A stretch of DNA of 49,293 bases from NCBI GenBank assembly GCA_029975295.1, contig JARKPK010000165.1, forward strand, positions 1-49,293, given 5' to 3'. Below, piece after piece: positions 34,581 through 42,231 of the stretch. Position 1 is the stretch's first letter, and each line of letters begins with the position of its first letter. A model generated the notes under the pieces. That model made no database searches. It saw only the letters and a program-made list of their open reading frames with translations, and had not been told where the DNA came from. This DNA comes from Thermoguttaceae bacterium. GTDB taxonomy: Bacteria > Planctomycetota > Planctomycetia > Pirellulales > Thermoguttaceae. The position numbers and the translations under genes were made by a program.

Positions 34581-34968
34581 CGCTCACGCCTTTCCATTCT
34601 CTTGAACAACAAGCGCCGATCAATTGCAGCCTCGTCAACCGGCCGGCCGTTCGGGGCACAATCATCGACAAACGAATCCGCTCCGACCATCGCCGTCAAC
34701 CAACGGTCGCAGAAAGCAACTATTGTCGATTCAGGGCGGTTTCACTGCAAGAGGGCAGGCAGAAGAGCGCCGCCGCGATGCCCGCACAGGCCGCATTGCT
34801 CAGGGTGTTGGGGACCGGCAAAAACGGGAATAGACCCGGCGGAATAGGCTTGCCCAAGGCAAGCAAAGGCCCAAACACGGGATTCGCGCAGGCCGGCGAC
34901 GCCGGCAGCCAGGCAACCGGGCGACAACCGCCAGCCCGGGGAATTGCGAGCTTATTGCCTACCCGCCA
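34581..34968. other. Intergenic stretch between two minus-strand genes
   Basis: About 388 bases. It has a perfect 7-bp hairpin GCTTGCC-CAA-GGCAAGC (34848-34864), about 105 bases downstream of the lipoprotein gene on its strand, with no T tract. The short ORFs here are not convincing. Confidence 0.4.
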
Positions 34969-36735
34969 TTACTCGTCGCGACGACTAGCCGCCTGTTGGA
35001 GCCATTGTGCCCGAAGCAGCATTGCCGGCCGGACCAACTCGGGAGCATCGCCGCGGTACACTTCGATGGCCGCCGGCGCGTCTCCCAACCGTTCGAGCAC
35101 GCGCGCCAAATTGTAGCGAGCCGCCGCCGTCCACGCGCGATCGGCGTCGACCGGCAGCACGCGTTCTTCCAAGTAGTGCCGTGCCGAGGAAAATTTGTCG
35201 CGCTCGTAGGCCAACAGGGCCAGCCAATAGGTGGCATCGAGTTTGGTGCGCTGCGCCAGTTGCACCTGAAGGTTGATCAATGCCTCGATCTGCGCAATCT
35301 CCGCTGCGCGACGATCCTCGGGAATCTGGGCAATCCGTTTTTCCTCTTGGGCGACGATCTTTCGCAATTCTTCGCGCATATCTTCGTTGGCCGGGCGCGC
35401 CTGTTGGTACCACGACGAGGCACTGTCTTCGCCGACGAGCTTGCCTTTCAGGTGAAGCAAGCGCCCCCGGCGAAGCGGCACCGAGTTGCCGTCGCCGTAG
35501 AAATAGCTGAGCGAGAGCAACCGTTGAATCACCTGATCTTTGCTGAATGCCGCACGAATGTGCAACGTGCTCCAGGGCAACTCCCAAAGCGCAACGTCAG
35601 TCACATGCCGAATCTCGCGCCAACGGGCAGCCCGCGACGACGGCGAAGTGCTGAGAACGACTCGATCCATTCCGGTCAAGCGCGACTCGATCAAGCGGCT
35701 TCGCAACGACACGGAAAAGGGCGAAGCGTCGAGCAACACGATCACGCGGTTGAGTTGTTCCGACCGAACCGGATAAGCCCGGCCGCCGGGCCCCTCGATA
35801 TCGAGTTGGCGAAGCAAAGCGACGTCTTCAGCCAACTCAGCCAAGGTGGCGGGCTCAATGCCCAGGCGGCCATCGCTCCAGCTCAAGCCGTCTCGCTTGA
35901 CCAACGGCACACGCAGCAGCGGATCGAACACGTACACTTTGTCGCCGCTGAGCACACCGACCGCCCAAGGCTTCGGCGCCCCTGCTTCGTCGGCCAGCGC
36001 CAACACGGCTGCTTCAATTCCCAATTGACGGGCCAACAAAAGGAACACCCCGGCCCGCTCCCAAACCGATCCTCGCCCGTAAAGCAACGTTTCCCACGGA
36101 ACCTGCGGCACATCGCTTGGGTTGCCGTCGGCCGTCAGATCGTCGCCGATGTTCCGCATCGTCCAGTCGAAAAGAGATTGGGCGCGGCTCAAGTCGTCAA
36201 GCCGATCGCCATGAGCCCATCGGGCAACATCGCGCATCCAGACAGCCTCGACCAGTGCGAAACCGTCGTAGTCGTCGAAGCTCAACGCATCGAGCCGCCG
36301 GAGCTGGGGCAATTCTTGCAACGGCGCGGGCAGCGATTTGAGCATCGGATCGGCGGTCCAGCTGGCGTCTTTTGCAGAAGCCCCTTGCATCCAGAGATTC
36401 AGCCGATCGACGATTTGCCTGAGCACCGGCGGCTGCGGCCATGTGGCCCACAGCGGGTCCTTCTGCGCGCGCCGCAATGCTTTTTCCGGATTCTGGGCGA
36501 TGTCCATCCGCCGCACAACATCGGCGAACACACCGCCCGCGTCGAACTCTTCCAACGCGCTGAGGCTGCTCACGGCCGAAGCGAACAAATCGTCGCGATA
36601 GACGCGTTCGGCTCGGGCACGGCTCGCAGCGCCCCCGGTGGAACCCTGCCGGCCACAACCACACAAACCGGCTCCGGCCAACACCGGCAACCAAGCCAGA
36701 AGACAAAGCGTCCATCCGCGTACGGCAACATTCAT
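34969..36735 (-). CDS. Probable lipoprotein with degenerate transglutaminase fold and C-terminal TPR
   Basis: A 588-residue protein with a lipoprotein-like N-terminus (hydrophobic to LCGC, lipid-modified Cys27 likely), so probably envelope-anchored. Residues about 187-275 resemble a transglutaminase core: [36 protein letters not shown], then KPWAVGV and VYVFDPLL. The catalytic Cys position is Val224 and the His position is Lys/Pro; only Asp271 is kept, so it should be inactive as a transglutaminase. The C-terminus has a TPR-like repeat ([22 protein letters not shown]). Its ATG overlaps the kdsA stop (ATGA), which shows translational coupling to lipopolysaccharide synthesis. Function unknown; a scaffold or binding role in the envelope is an inference. 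Confidence 0.75.
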   Translation of the reverse strand: MNVAVRGWTLCLLAWLPVLAGAGLCGCGRQGSTGGAASRARAERVYRDDLFASAVSSLSALEEFDAGGVFADVVRRMDIAQNPEKALRRAQKDPLWATWPQPPVLRQIVDRLNLWMQGASAKDASWTADPMLKSLPAPLQELPQLRRLDALSFDDYDGFALVEAVWMRDVARWAHGDRLDDLSRAQSLFDWTMRNIGDDLTADGNPSDVPQVPWETLLYGRGSVWERAGVFLLLARQLGIEAAVLALADEAGAPKPWAVGVLSGDKVYVFDPLLRVPLVKRDGLSWSDGRLGIEPATLAELAEDVALLRQLDIEGPGGRAYPVRSEQLNRVIVLLDASPFSVSLRSRLIESRLTGMDRVVLSTSPSSRAARWREIRHVTDVALWELPWSTLHIRAAFSKDQVIQRLLSLSYFYGDGNSVPLRRGRLLHLKGKLVGEDSASSWYQQARPANEDMREELRKIVAQEEKRIAQIPEDRRAAEIAQIEALINLQVQLAQRTKLDATYWLALLAYERDKFSSARHYLEERVLPVDADRAWTAAARYNLARVLERLGDAPAAIEVYRGDAPELVRPAMLLRAQWLQQAASRRDE

Positions 36736-37583
36736 GAACCGCTCTCCACCACGCTGCGCAAGGCCAACAAGCGATCAATCATGGCGGGCATGCCGCTAAG
36801 CGGAACCATGTTCGGACCATCGCTCCATGCCCGATCGGGATCGGGATGCGTTTCAAAAAACAACCCGTCAACTCCAATCGCAACCGCTGCGCGGGCCAGC
36901 GGCTCGACCATCGCCCGACAGCCGCCAGTGGCCGTTCCCAATCCCCCGGGCCTTTGAACGCTATGCGTGGCGTCGAAGACGATCGGCGCGCCCAGCGCCC
37001 GCATCTCGACCAACGCCTGCATGTCGTTCACCAACCGCCCATACCCGAAAAAAGTGCCCCGTTCGGTCAGCAGCACGTTCGAACACCCGCCGCTGGTCAC
37101 CTTTTCCACAACGTGAGCCATGTCGCCCGGGGCGAGGAACTGGCCTTTCTTCACGTTCACCGCCCTGCCGGTTGCAGCCGCCGCAAGCAACAAGTCGGTT
37201 TGCCGACACAAAAAAGCCGGTATTTGCAGCAAGTCGCACACTTGGCCCACCGGCCCCGCCTGATCAGGCAGATGGACGTCGGTGGTGACGGGCACGCCAA
37301 ACTGCTCGCGAATACGCTGCAAAATCGCCAGGCCCCGATCTAGCCCCGGTCCGCGTGCCGACGATCCGCTCGTGCGATTCGCTTTATCGAAAGACGCCTT
37401 GAATATCAACCGAACGGGCCGTTCGGCCGCCATACGAACCAATTCCGCGGCGATCTCGATGGTTCGTTCTTCGCTCTCAATCACGCAAGGACCGGCAATC
37501 AGCAACAGCGGCTCACCGCGGCCACAGCGATACGGTCCAACCGTGGCTGGATTTTGAGGCGGGGTTTTAAAATTCGGCGCCAT
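36732..37583 (-). CDS. kdsA: 3-deoxy-D-manno-octulosonate 8-phosphate synthase, metal-dependent class
   Basis: Condenses phosphoenolpyruvate with arabinose 5-phosphate to KDO 8-phosphate for lipopolysaccharide. The 283 residues include [44 protein letters not shown] and [10 protein letters not shown]. The four metal ligands of the metal-dependent class, as in Aquifex, are all seen: Cys33 (AGPC), His207 (DATHSVQ), Glu244 (FFETHP) and Asp255 (WSDGPN). The E. coli-type enzyme has Asn in place of that Cys. The start lacks a good ribosome binding site. The next gene overlaps the stop by 4 bases. kdsB, kdsC and kdsD are not nearby. Confidence 0.94.
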   Translation of the reverse strand: MAPNFKTPPQNPATVGPYRCGRGEPLLLIAGPCVIESEERTIEIAAELVRMAAERPVRLIFKASFDKANRTSGSSARGPGLDRGLAILQRIREQFGVPVTTDVHLPDQAGPVGQVCDLLQIPAFLCRQTDLLLAAAATGRAVNVKKGQFLAPGDMAHVVEKVTSGGCSNVLLTERGTFFGYGRLVNDMQALVEMRALGAPIVFDATHSVQRPGGLGTATGGCRAMVEPLARAAVAIGVDGLFFETHPDPDRAWSDGPNMVPLSGMPAMIDRLLALRSVVESGS

Positions 37584-37690
37584 GGCAATTCATCAATGCG
37601 ATGATGAAACACTGCTCGTTCAACTTGTCTTGCCGACCGAAGCACCGGACTTCGGCGCAAAACTCCTTGCCCATGTTGTGACGGGTACCA

Positions 37691-37915
37691 GTCATTCCGG
37701 CAAGGGGGCGAAGAGAAGACGACGTGACGCCCTGCACTCTCCCCTGCCCCGCCATGCCGCTGACCGACGGCCTGCGGTTGGCGCCCCACAGTCGGGACCA
37801 TCCGCGCCACGTCATCCCCCGCCACGGCTGGCGCCCACGCTGCGCACGATTCCAGCCCCAGCCCGCCCTCGCCAACCGAGCCCCGCCCCCCGGGCTGCCA
37901 CTCACTCAGAATGAC
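37691..37915. mobile_element. MITE-like element with imperfect terminal inverted repeats
   Basis: The segment begins GTCATTCCGG (37691-37700) and ends TCAGAATGAC (37906-37915), which is GTCATTCTGA on the other strand: 8 of 10 bases agree as inverted repeats. It is 225 bp, very GC-rich and without a coding frame. Ends of the GTCATTC type are familiar from intergenic repeat families in several bacterial phyla. No target duplication is obvious and no second copy is in the window, so the call rests on shape alone. Confidence 0.35.
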
Positions 37916-38592
37916 CGTCGATGCGCCGCGCGCCAAGTTCCACCCCTAATCGGAACGATAGTCGCGACACGGCCGCCGACCGTTCGAACAAATTGAACGA
38001 TAGCAACAGTCCACCGCTATCGAGATCGAGCTCGTGACACCGGCGCGCCCGCGACCGTTCGCCGCAGCAAAACCTTCAATGGCCGGCAACGCGATCCGAG
38101 AGTATTCGCCCACATCAACCTCCTGTACGCAACAGCAGCACGGGATAGCATGTGAGTTCTTTGTTATGAACGAATTTGGTTTCGACCGGGCGGAGCTGCC
38201 CCCCTGACGACCGTAAACCACCGGCAAGACCATCGTGGCGGGCCCCCGCACATCGAAAAATCTCAACGAGCCTTCCATCCGCATGTCGGCCATGCGCTGG
38301 GCCGAGCCCTGTGTTCGCCACCCCTACACGTCGGATATCCCGCCCAATCCACAAGATTGGCCACCCGGTCTAGCTTCAACGTTCAGCCGATACCAACGCC
38401 GCTCTACCCAAGCCCCGAGGTGTCGCCTGCATTCCCCCGGAGTTGTTCTTTCACCGAACACCCAATACAGCAGAATCAAACAGATCGATGCTGACCACTC
38501 TCCGGTCCCAAGGGCGCAACCGAAGGCGAAACAAGCCGCAACCCCTTTGCCAATTACGCATTAGGCGCATCCGCAAGCATCATTTCCGGTAT

Positions 38593-38607
38593 TGGCACGC
38601 CAGATGC
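38593..38607 (+). promoter_or_regulatory. Sigma-54-like -24/-12 motif
   Basis: TGGCACGCCAGATGC keeps the invariant GG-N10-GC spacing, a perfect TGGCAC at -24 and ATGC (consensus TTGC) at -12. Transcription would start near 38619, about 47 bases before the structured element. About one match this good per window can occur by chance, so the position is what makes it interesting. Confidence 0.35.
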
Positions 38608-38665
38608 GTAGACGGTTAATCGTGGCCGTCGGCACCGCTGGCGACCCAATCGAAAGTCTGGCCCG

Positions 38666-38760
38666 TGGGGCTTCTGACGTCGGTTTCCGGACGGTTGCCT
38701 TGCCCTTATCGTCCGGAATGCCACTGTGGGAGGTGGCACGTCGGAGGCCCCAATTTTTTT
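38666..38760 (+). ncRNA. Three-way-junction structured RNA ending in a T tract
   Basis: Basal stem P1 pairs 38666-38679 (TGGGGCTTCTGACG) with 38739-38752 (CGTCGGAGGCCCCA): 14 bp including two G-T wobbles. Inside it, after a 5-base joint, P2 pairs 38685-38693 (TTCCGGACG) with 38710-38718 (CGTCCGGAA), 9 perfect bp with a 16-base loop. P3 then pairs 38719-38724 (TGCCAC) with 38733-38738 (GTGGCA), 6 perfect bp with an 8-base loop. P2, P3 and P1 abut without linkers, so the junction is closed. After P1 come A and seven T (38754-38760), as in an intrinsic terminator. No plus-strand protein gene lies upstream, so the transcript it ends would be non-coding; alternatively it is an attenuator in the leader of the FliL-like gene 328 bases on. 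It matches no RNA family I recognise. Confidence 0.5.
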
Positions 38761-39087
38761 GTAAATATCTGGCGCTCATCGGCCATGAACTACGCTTTCA
38801 GTGGGACCAGAGTGCGGTTCTTGTTCGCGTTCGGCGATCCAATCGCCGCGCTTGCCGCAAGCATTCGATGAGTCGGCCTGGCGGTGGGGCGGTGCCGGCC
38901 GTTCACACGGACTCGCACTGGAAGACAGCGAATTCGATCGGGAGAGCCGGGCGACCGTTTTTCATTTCAGATGTGGCAGGCAGCGGAGTGGAGCTTTAGC
39001 CAGTTCCCTCGGGCCTGGCGCCCGCGCCCCCCCATTGCAAACCGCAAGCCGAACCAACCATCCCTCGTTCGCGTGCGAGGACGTCTC

Positions 39088-39615
39088 ATGGCCGTCAAAA
39101 CCGAATCGCGCGACACCGTCGAAACTCCGGCTCCGGCAGCGCCACAGGAGAATCAAGGGCGGTTCGCCGGCATCGCCGTCGCCGCACAGAAATGGGGGCT
39201 GACCATCGTTGCCCTCAGTCTGCTGGCCGCAGCGATCGCGGTGGCCCTAAACCGCTCGGAAACGGCTTCGGTCACCGATCCCGGAACGACGCAGCCGCCA
39301 CCGGCCGAAGTCGATTTGGGTCGCTTCGCCGTAGCGCCGATCAATTCGGGCAGCACTTCGCCCGCGATGGTCGAGTTCCAACTCCACGTGACCTTGGCCG
39401 ATCAGCGCGACGGGCCGGCGCGTCATCAGCTTGAGGTGCGGCAATTCCGAGTGCGCCAACACGTTGAAGAGCTGCTCCGCCGAGCCACCATCGACGATTT
39501 CGACGACGCAACGCTTGTCGGCCTGAAGCGGCAGATTCAAGCGCAAATCAACGACTGCCTTGAGCTTCAGGCCGTGCGCGATGTGATCATCACCGATCTG
39601 CGGCTGACGAAATGA
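39088..39615 (+). CDS. FliL-like single-pass membrane protein
   Basis: A 175-residue protein with a polar cytoplasmic N-terminus (1-35), one transmembrane helix (about 36-55) and an outer domain. The outer domain resembles FliL: EVDLGRFAVAPINSG, VEFQLHVTLADQ, then a helix with HVEELLRRATIDDFDDATLVGLKRQIQAQIND (in outline) and the closing strand VRDVIITDLRL. FliL itself stabilises flagellar stators, but no flagellar gene is in the window, and the family includes non-flagellar members with stomatin-like roles. ATG 39088 is chosen because GAGGA lies 8 nt upstream; the frame is open further back without support. Convergent with the HD-domain gene, 30 bases away. Confidence 0.65.
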   Translation: MAVKTESRDTVETPAPAAPQENQGRFAGIAVAAQKWGLTIVALSLLAAAIAVALNRSETASVTDPGTTQPPPAEVDLGRFAVAPINSGSTSPAMVEFQLHVTLADQRDGPARHQLEVRQFRVRQHVEELLRRATIDDFDDATLVGLKRQIQAQINDCLELQAVRDVIITDLRLTK

Positions 39616-39645
39616 CGCCGCGTGATCCGGCGTTCGAAAGACGCG

Positions 39646-40236
39646 CTACTCCGCGTCCCAAGATTCATCCGCTTCGTTCGCATGCGCCAGAGCGCGCAAG
39701 AAATCGATCGCTTCGCTGAGCGTCGGAACATTCATGCCCACCTGCCGTCCGGCGGCGTCGCATTGGGCCAACAGGACCAACTCGTCGAAGCTCTCGTGCG
39801 ATTCCAACCGTCGCCGCGATCGCGCCCCCAAGGCGCCGTTACGCAACAACAGAGCATCGACATGGTGCTCGATTAGCCAAGCCGTGCGCGGGGTGACAAA
39901 TCCCTGAAGCGCTTCCAATCCGGCAACGACATGGTTCTGGCGATCCAGCCCCTTGCCGACATCGTGCAATAGGGCCGCCGTAAGGAACTCCTCGTCGTAG
40001 GCCAGTTTTTCGCGGGCCAAGGTGAAAACCTGCAAGCTGTGATAGAGCAAGTCGCCTTCGGGATGGCTCTCGGGAGCTTCACGAATCTCCTCCAGCGGGG
40101 CAAGGAGCAACTCGTAAATGTGGAAGCGGTCCGCCTCCATGCGGTCCGATCTCTTCTCGACGGGCAATCCCTCATAGATGGCCCGAACGCCCTCCCAGGC
40201 ACGGATTCGAATTAGCTTTTCTTCCGGGATAGCCAT
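39646..40236 (-). CDS. HD-domain phosphohydrolase-like protein
   Basis: A 196-residue cytoplasmic protein with the HD-superfamily metal site: His66 (LLYHSLQVF), His91-Asp92 (AALLHDVGKG), His102 (QNHVVAG) and His124/His125 (WLIEHHVDAL), followed by an Asp in LAQCDAAGRQ. This arrangement is typical of HD phosphohydrolases that act on nucleotides or tRNA 3' ends. The substrate is not known. The ATG lacks a clear ribosome binding site. It lies downstream of pheA on the same strand, but a hairpin between them suggests separate transcripts. Confidence 0.75.
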   Translation of the reverse strand: MAIPEEKLIRIRAWEGVRAIYEGLPVEKRSDRMEADRFHIYELLLAPLEEIREAPESHPEGDLLYHSLQVFTLAREKLAYDEEFLTAALLHDVGKGLDRQNHVVAGLEALQGFVTPRTAWLIEHHVDALLLRNGALGARSRRRLESHESFDELVLLAQCDAAGRQVGMNVPTLSEAIDFLRALAHANEADESWDAE

Positions 40237-40471
40237 GAATCAGAGGCAGCGACGATGGCGACGATACCAGCCTAATCACTCTTCGGGTTGGGCCGACAAG
40301 TTGAATCATACCCCAGCGACGCCGTGCGATGCTACTGGGTGGCCAGATTGTCTGCCTTTGAAGCGCGATGCTCCAAGCCACGAGCCCAAACCTGCCCCGT
40401 GCCGATGCACTTCCCCCGCACGCGCGCGGCGCGTAGTTCAATGTGCCTTGTACCGCCACGAACTTAAGGCG

Positions 40472-40505
40472 CACCAATGCATTTCCGCCAGAGATGCACT
40501 TGGTG
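40472..40505 (-). terminator. Hairpin downstream of pheA
   Basis: CACCAATGCAT (40472-40482) pairs with ATGCAcTTGGTG (40494-40505): 11 bp with one bulged base, 11-base loop. It starts 9 bases after the pheA stop on the minus strand. The following bases (CGCCTTAAGTT) are only mildly T-rich, so it may act as a terminator or as a 3'-end stabiliser. Confidence 0.5.
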
Positions 40506-40513
40506 GGTGATTG

Positions 40514-41638
40514 TTAGTCGTCGATAAGCACTGGCGCGGGAAAGCTGCCCAGCACCTCCATTCGCAATGCGTGCCGGCCCAAAGCGGCCACCGCGCGGCG
40601 AACGCGAGCATCGTGATTGTGGCCTTCCATCTCGACGAAGAACAAATAGGCGCGCTCATGCCCCGGAATGGGAAACGACTCGATCCAAGTCAAATTGACC
40701 GAATTGCGGCGAAAAACGTTCATCGCCTCGGCCAGAGCGCCGGGGCGGTGCTCCACCTGGAACCAAATCGCCGTTCGATCTTTGCCCGACCTTTTAGCCG
40801 CCTCGCCGCCGATCACGGCGAATCGAGTAAGGTTGCCCGGATTGTCTTCGATGTTTTCCGCGAGTACTTCCAGCCCGTAGTAGCTGCCCGCCTGACGACT
40901 GGCAATGGCCGCGGCCCCCGGTTTTTCGCGGGCCAGTTGAGCCGCAGTTGACGTGCTGGTGACCTCGATCGTCCGGGCGCCCGGCAAATGTTGAGCCAAC
41001 CAGTTGCGGCATTGCGACAGCGCCTGCGGCCGACTATACACCTCCAAGACCTCACCGCGACCGCAACGTCCTAGAAGCGTGTGGTGAATGCGCATTTCGA
41101 TCACGCCGGTGATCGCGGTTTTGACACGCGTAAACATGTCGAGCGTGTCGGCCACTCGGCCATCGGTCGAATTTTCGATCGGCACCAACCCGTATTGCGC
41201 GTGCCGCAATTGAACCTCTTCGAAAACCGCCGGAATCGTACCCACCGGCACATACTCAACACTTTGCCCGAAACGGTGGATCGCCGCCAAATGGCTGTAG
41301 CTGTAAAGCGGCCCCAAAATAGCCACACGCAACGGCTGAACCAAGCTGCGACAACCGCTAAACAATTCGCGCAGAAGCGTTTCGATCTGGCGAGGACTGA
41401 GAGCCCCCGGGCACCGCTCGGCCAATTGGCGCGCCGCCGACTCGGAACTATCCAGTTCGGTCGTGCTGCCAACCGCCTCCGGCGAGAGCTTTCCCAGTTC
41501 CACCGCGCATTGAGCCCGCTGCTGAATCAGCTCAATCAACTGCATGTCCAAGCGGGCCAGACGATTGCGCAGCTCGGCCGGTGTGGCCGGTTTATCACGT
41601 CGCGACGTACGCTTCCGCTCGGGAGAAGACTTGGCCAT
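40514..41638 (-). CDS. pheA: Bifunctional chorismate mutase/prephenate dehydratase (P-protein)
   Basis: Makes phenylpyruvate from chorismate by way of prephenate. The 374 residues hold an N-terminal chorismate mutase helix (LRNRLARLDMQLIELIQQRAQ, in outline), then the dehydratase: ILGPLYSYSHLAAIHRFG, LVPIENSTDGRVADTL and the catalytic NLTRFAVIGG. An ACT domain follows (EHRPGALAEAMNVFRRNSVNLTWIESFP, in outline), which in relatives binds phenylalanine for feedback inhibition. GALA is kept, while the usual ESRP is ESFP. ATG 41638 is taken; ATG 41647 in the same frame adds three residues, and neither has a good ribosome binding site. A consensus-like promoter lies about 280 bases upstream. Confidence 0.92.
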   Translation of the reverse strand: MAKSSPERKRTSRRDKPATPAELRNRLARLDMQLIELIQQRAQCAVELGKLSPEAVGSTTELDSSESAARQLAERCPGALSPRQIETLLRELFSGCRSLVQPLRVAILGPLYSYSHLAAIHRFGQSVEYVPVGTIPAVFEEVQLRHAQYGLVPIENSTDGRVADTLDMFTRVKTAITGVIEMRIHHTLLGRCGRGEVLEVYSRPQALSQCRNWLAQHLPGARTIEVTSTSTAAQLAREKPGAAAIASRQAGSYYGLEVLAENIEDNPGNLTRFAVIGGEAAKRSGKDRTAIWFQVEHRPGALAEAMNVFRRNSVNLTWIESFPIPGHERAYLFFVEMEGHNHDARVRRAVAALGRHALRMEVLGSFPAPVLIDD

Positions 41639-41756
41639 GGGACACATTCGTGGGGTTTGCGGTGGTCGGGATACCAAAATATTGGGAATGGCTGCGCCGA
41701 TCCAAGCGGCGAATGAAAGGACTACTTCACAGGTCGATCGTCCGGCGGCTACCCGA

Positions 41757-41825
41757 TCAACGCCACCACCCTTCAACCGGCCTGAACGGGAACAACACGT
41801 GGGACGAACAAAACCCTCCGCCCAT
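41757..41825 (-). other. Possible Phe/Trp-containing leader peptide upstream of pheA
   Basis: Within the predicted pheA leader a 22-codon frame reads MGGGFCSSHVLFPFRPVEGW and then WR, with Phe at codons 5, 12 and 14 and Trp at 20 and 21. A G-rich ribosome-binding-like stretch lies only about 2 bases before the ATG, which is too close to be optimal. It recalls pheA leader peptides of enterobacteria, but I could not identify the alternative hairpins that attenuation needs. Confidence 0.2.
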
Positions 41826-41918
41826 CTCCCCCCGGCGGCAGGCAAGGCCCTTGGCAGCACCCCTTGGCCACCGACCGACGGTGAAACGGTCGTCTCGACC
41901 CAAAGGCCCCTATTTCGA

Positions 41919-41947
41919 GTGATAATCGGGCCACTGCCGCCTGTCAA
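41919..41947 (-). promoter_or_regulatory. Promoter of pheA
   Basis: On the minus strand a perfect TTGACA (41942-41947), a 17-base spacer and TATCAC (41919-41924, 4 of 6 for -10). This is the best sigma-70-type match I found in the window. It gives a leader of about 270 nt. Confidence 0.6.
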
Positions 41948-42090
41948 CCTTGCCCTGCTGTTAAGATACACGGCCGCGAAAGGCCCCAACGGTGCAAAGC
42001 CCGCAGAGGGTGCCAAAATGGCAGTTTCGCCCCAATCCGCGCCGCGATTCACTGCGTCGGACGACAGGAATCGAAGCAATGCAAGCCTTT

Positions 42091-42096
42091 TATAAA
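42091..42096 (+). promoter_or_regulatory. Possible -10 element of dnaK
   Basis: TATAAA in an AT-rich patch (CTTTTATAAATAAC), about 135 bases before the dnaK start. The -35 region 17 bases upstream is poor, so a non-housekeeping sigma factor is possible. Confidence 0.35.
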
Positions 42097-42231
42097 TAAC
42101 ACCTTACGTCAACACAACTTCTTCTGGGTAAGACTCCGGCACGGCCTTTGCCCTTCCGAAATTGCATTGCCTAAACGGATAACCCACGGGCATCCAAAGC
42201 GCCCGAATAACGTTCGAAAGGATCATCGAAA

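Larger units (their letters stand above)
37584..39087. other. 1.5 kb gap without a credible protein gene
   Basis: The longest non-coding stretch of the window. All ORFs in it are short, change frame and strand, lack ribosome binding sites and match no family I know. It contains a MITE-like element (37691-37915), a lower-GC stretch around 38115-38560 that may be decayed sequence, a sigma-54-like motif (38593-38607) and a strongly structured, T-terminated element (38666-38760). These are listed separately. Confidence 0.5.
41648..42231. other. Divergent leader region between pheA and dnaK
   Basis: About 584 bases. Holds a good minus-strand promoter for pheA (41919-41947), a short possible leader-peptide frame (41757-41825, minus), and a -10-like element for dnaK (42091-42096). 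No CIRCE element is seen, so HrcA control of dnaK is not supported here. Confidence 0.5.

Noticed and set aside
34996-36957. 653-codon plus-strand frame opposite the lipoprotein and kdsA
   Set aside because: It crosses the boundary of two well-supported minus-strand genes and has no recognisable domain; an antisense shadow.
38685-38760. Cobalamin riboswitch, suggested by GCCACTG at 38720-38726
   Set aside because: The other conserved blocks of that riboswitch are absent, and GCCACTG is fully explained by stem P3. A hammerhead ribozyme was also considered and rejected for lack of the CTGANGA/GAAA core.
38592-38999. 135-codon plus frame (non-ATG start) across the structured RNA
   Set aside because: No ribosome binding site, odd composition, and it would have to read through a stable hairpin and a T tract that look like a terminator.
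42097-42231. CIRCE heat-shock operator before dnaK
   Set aside because: No TTAGCACTC-N9-GAGTGCTAA or near match is present.
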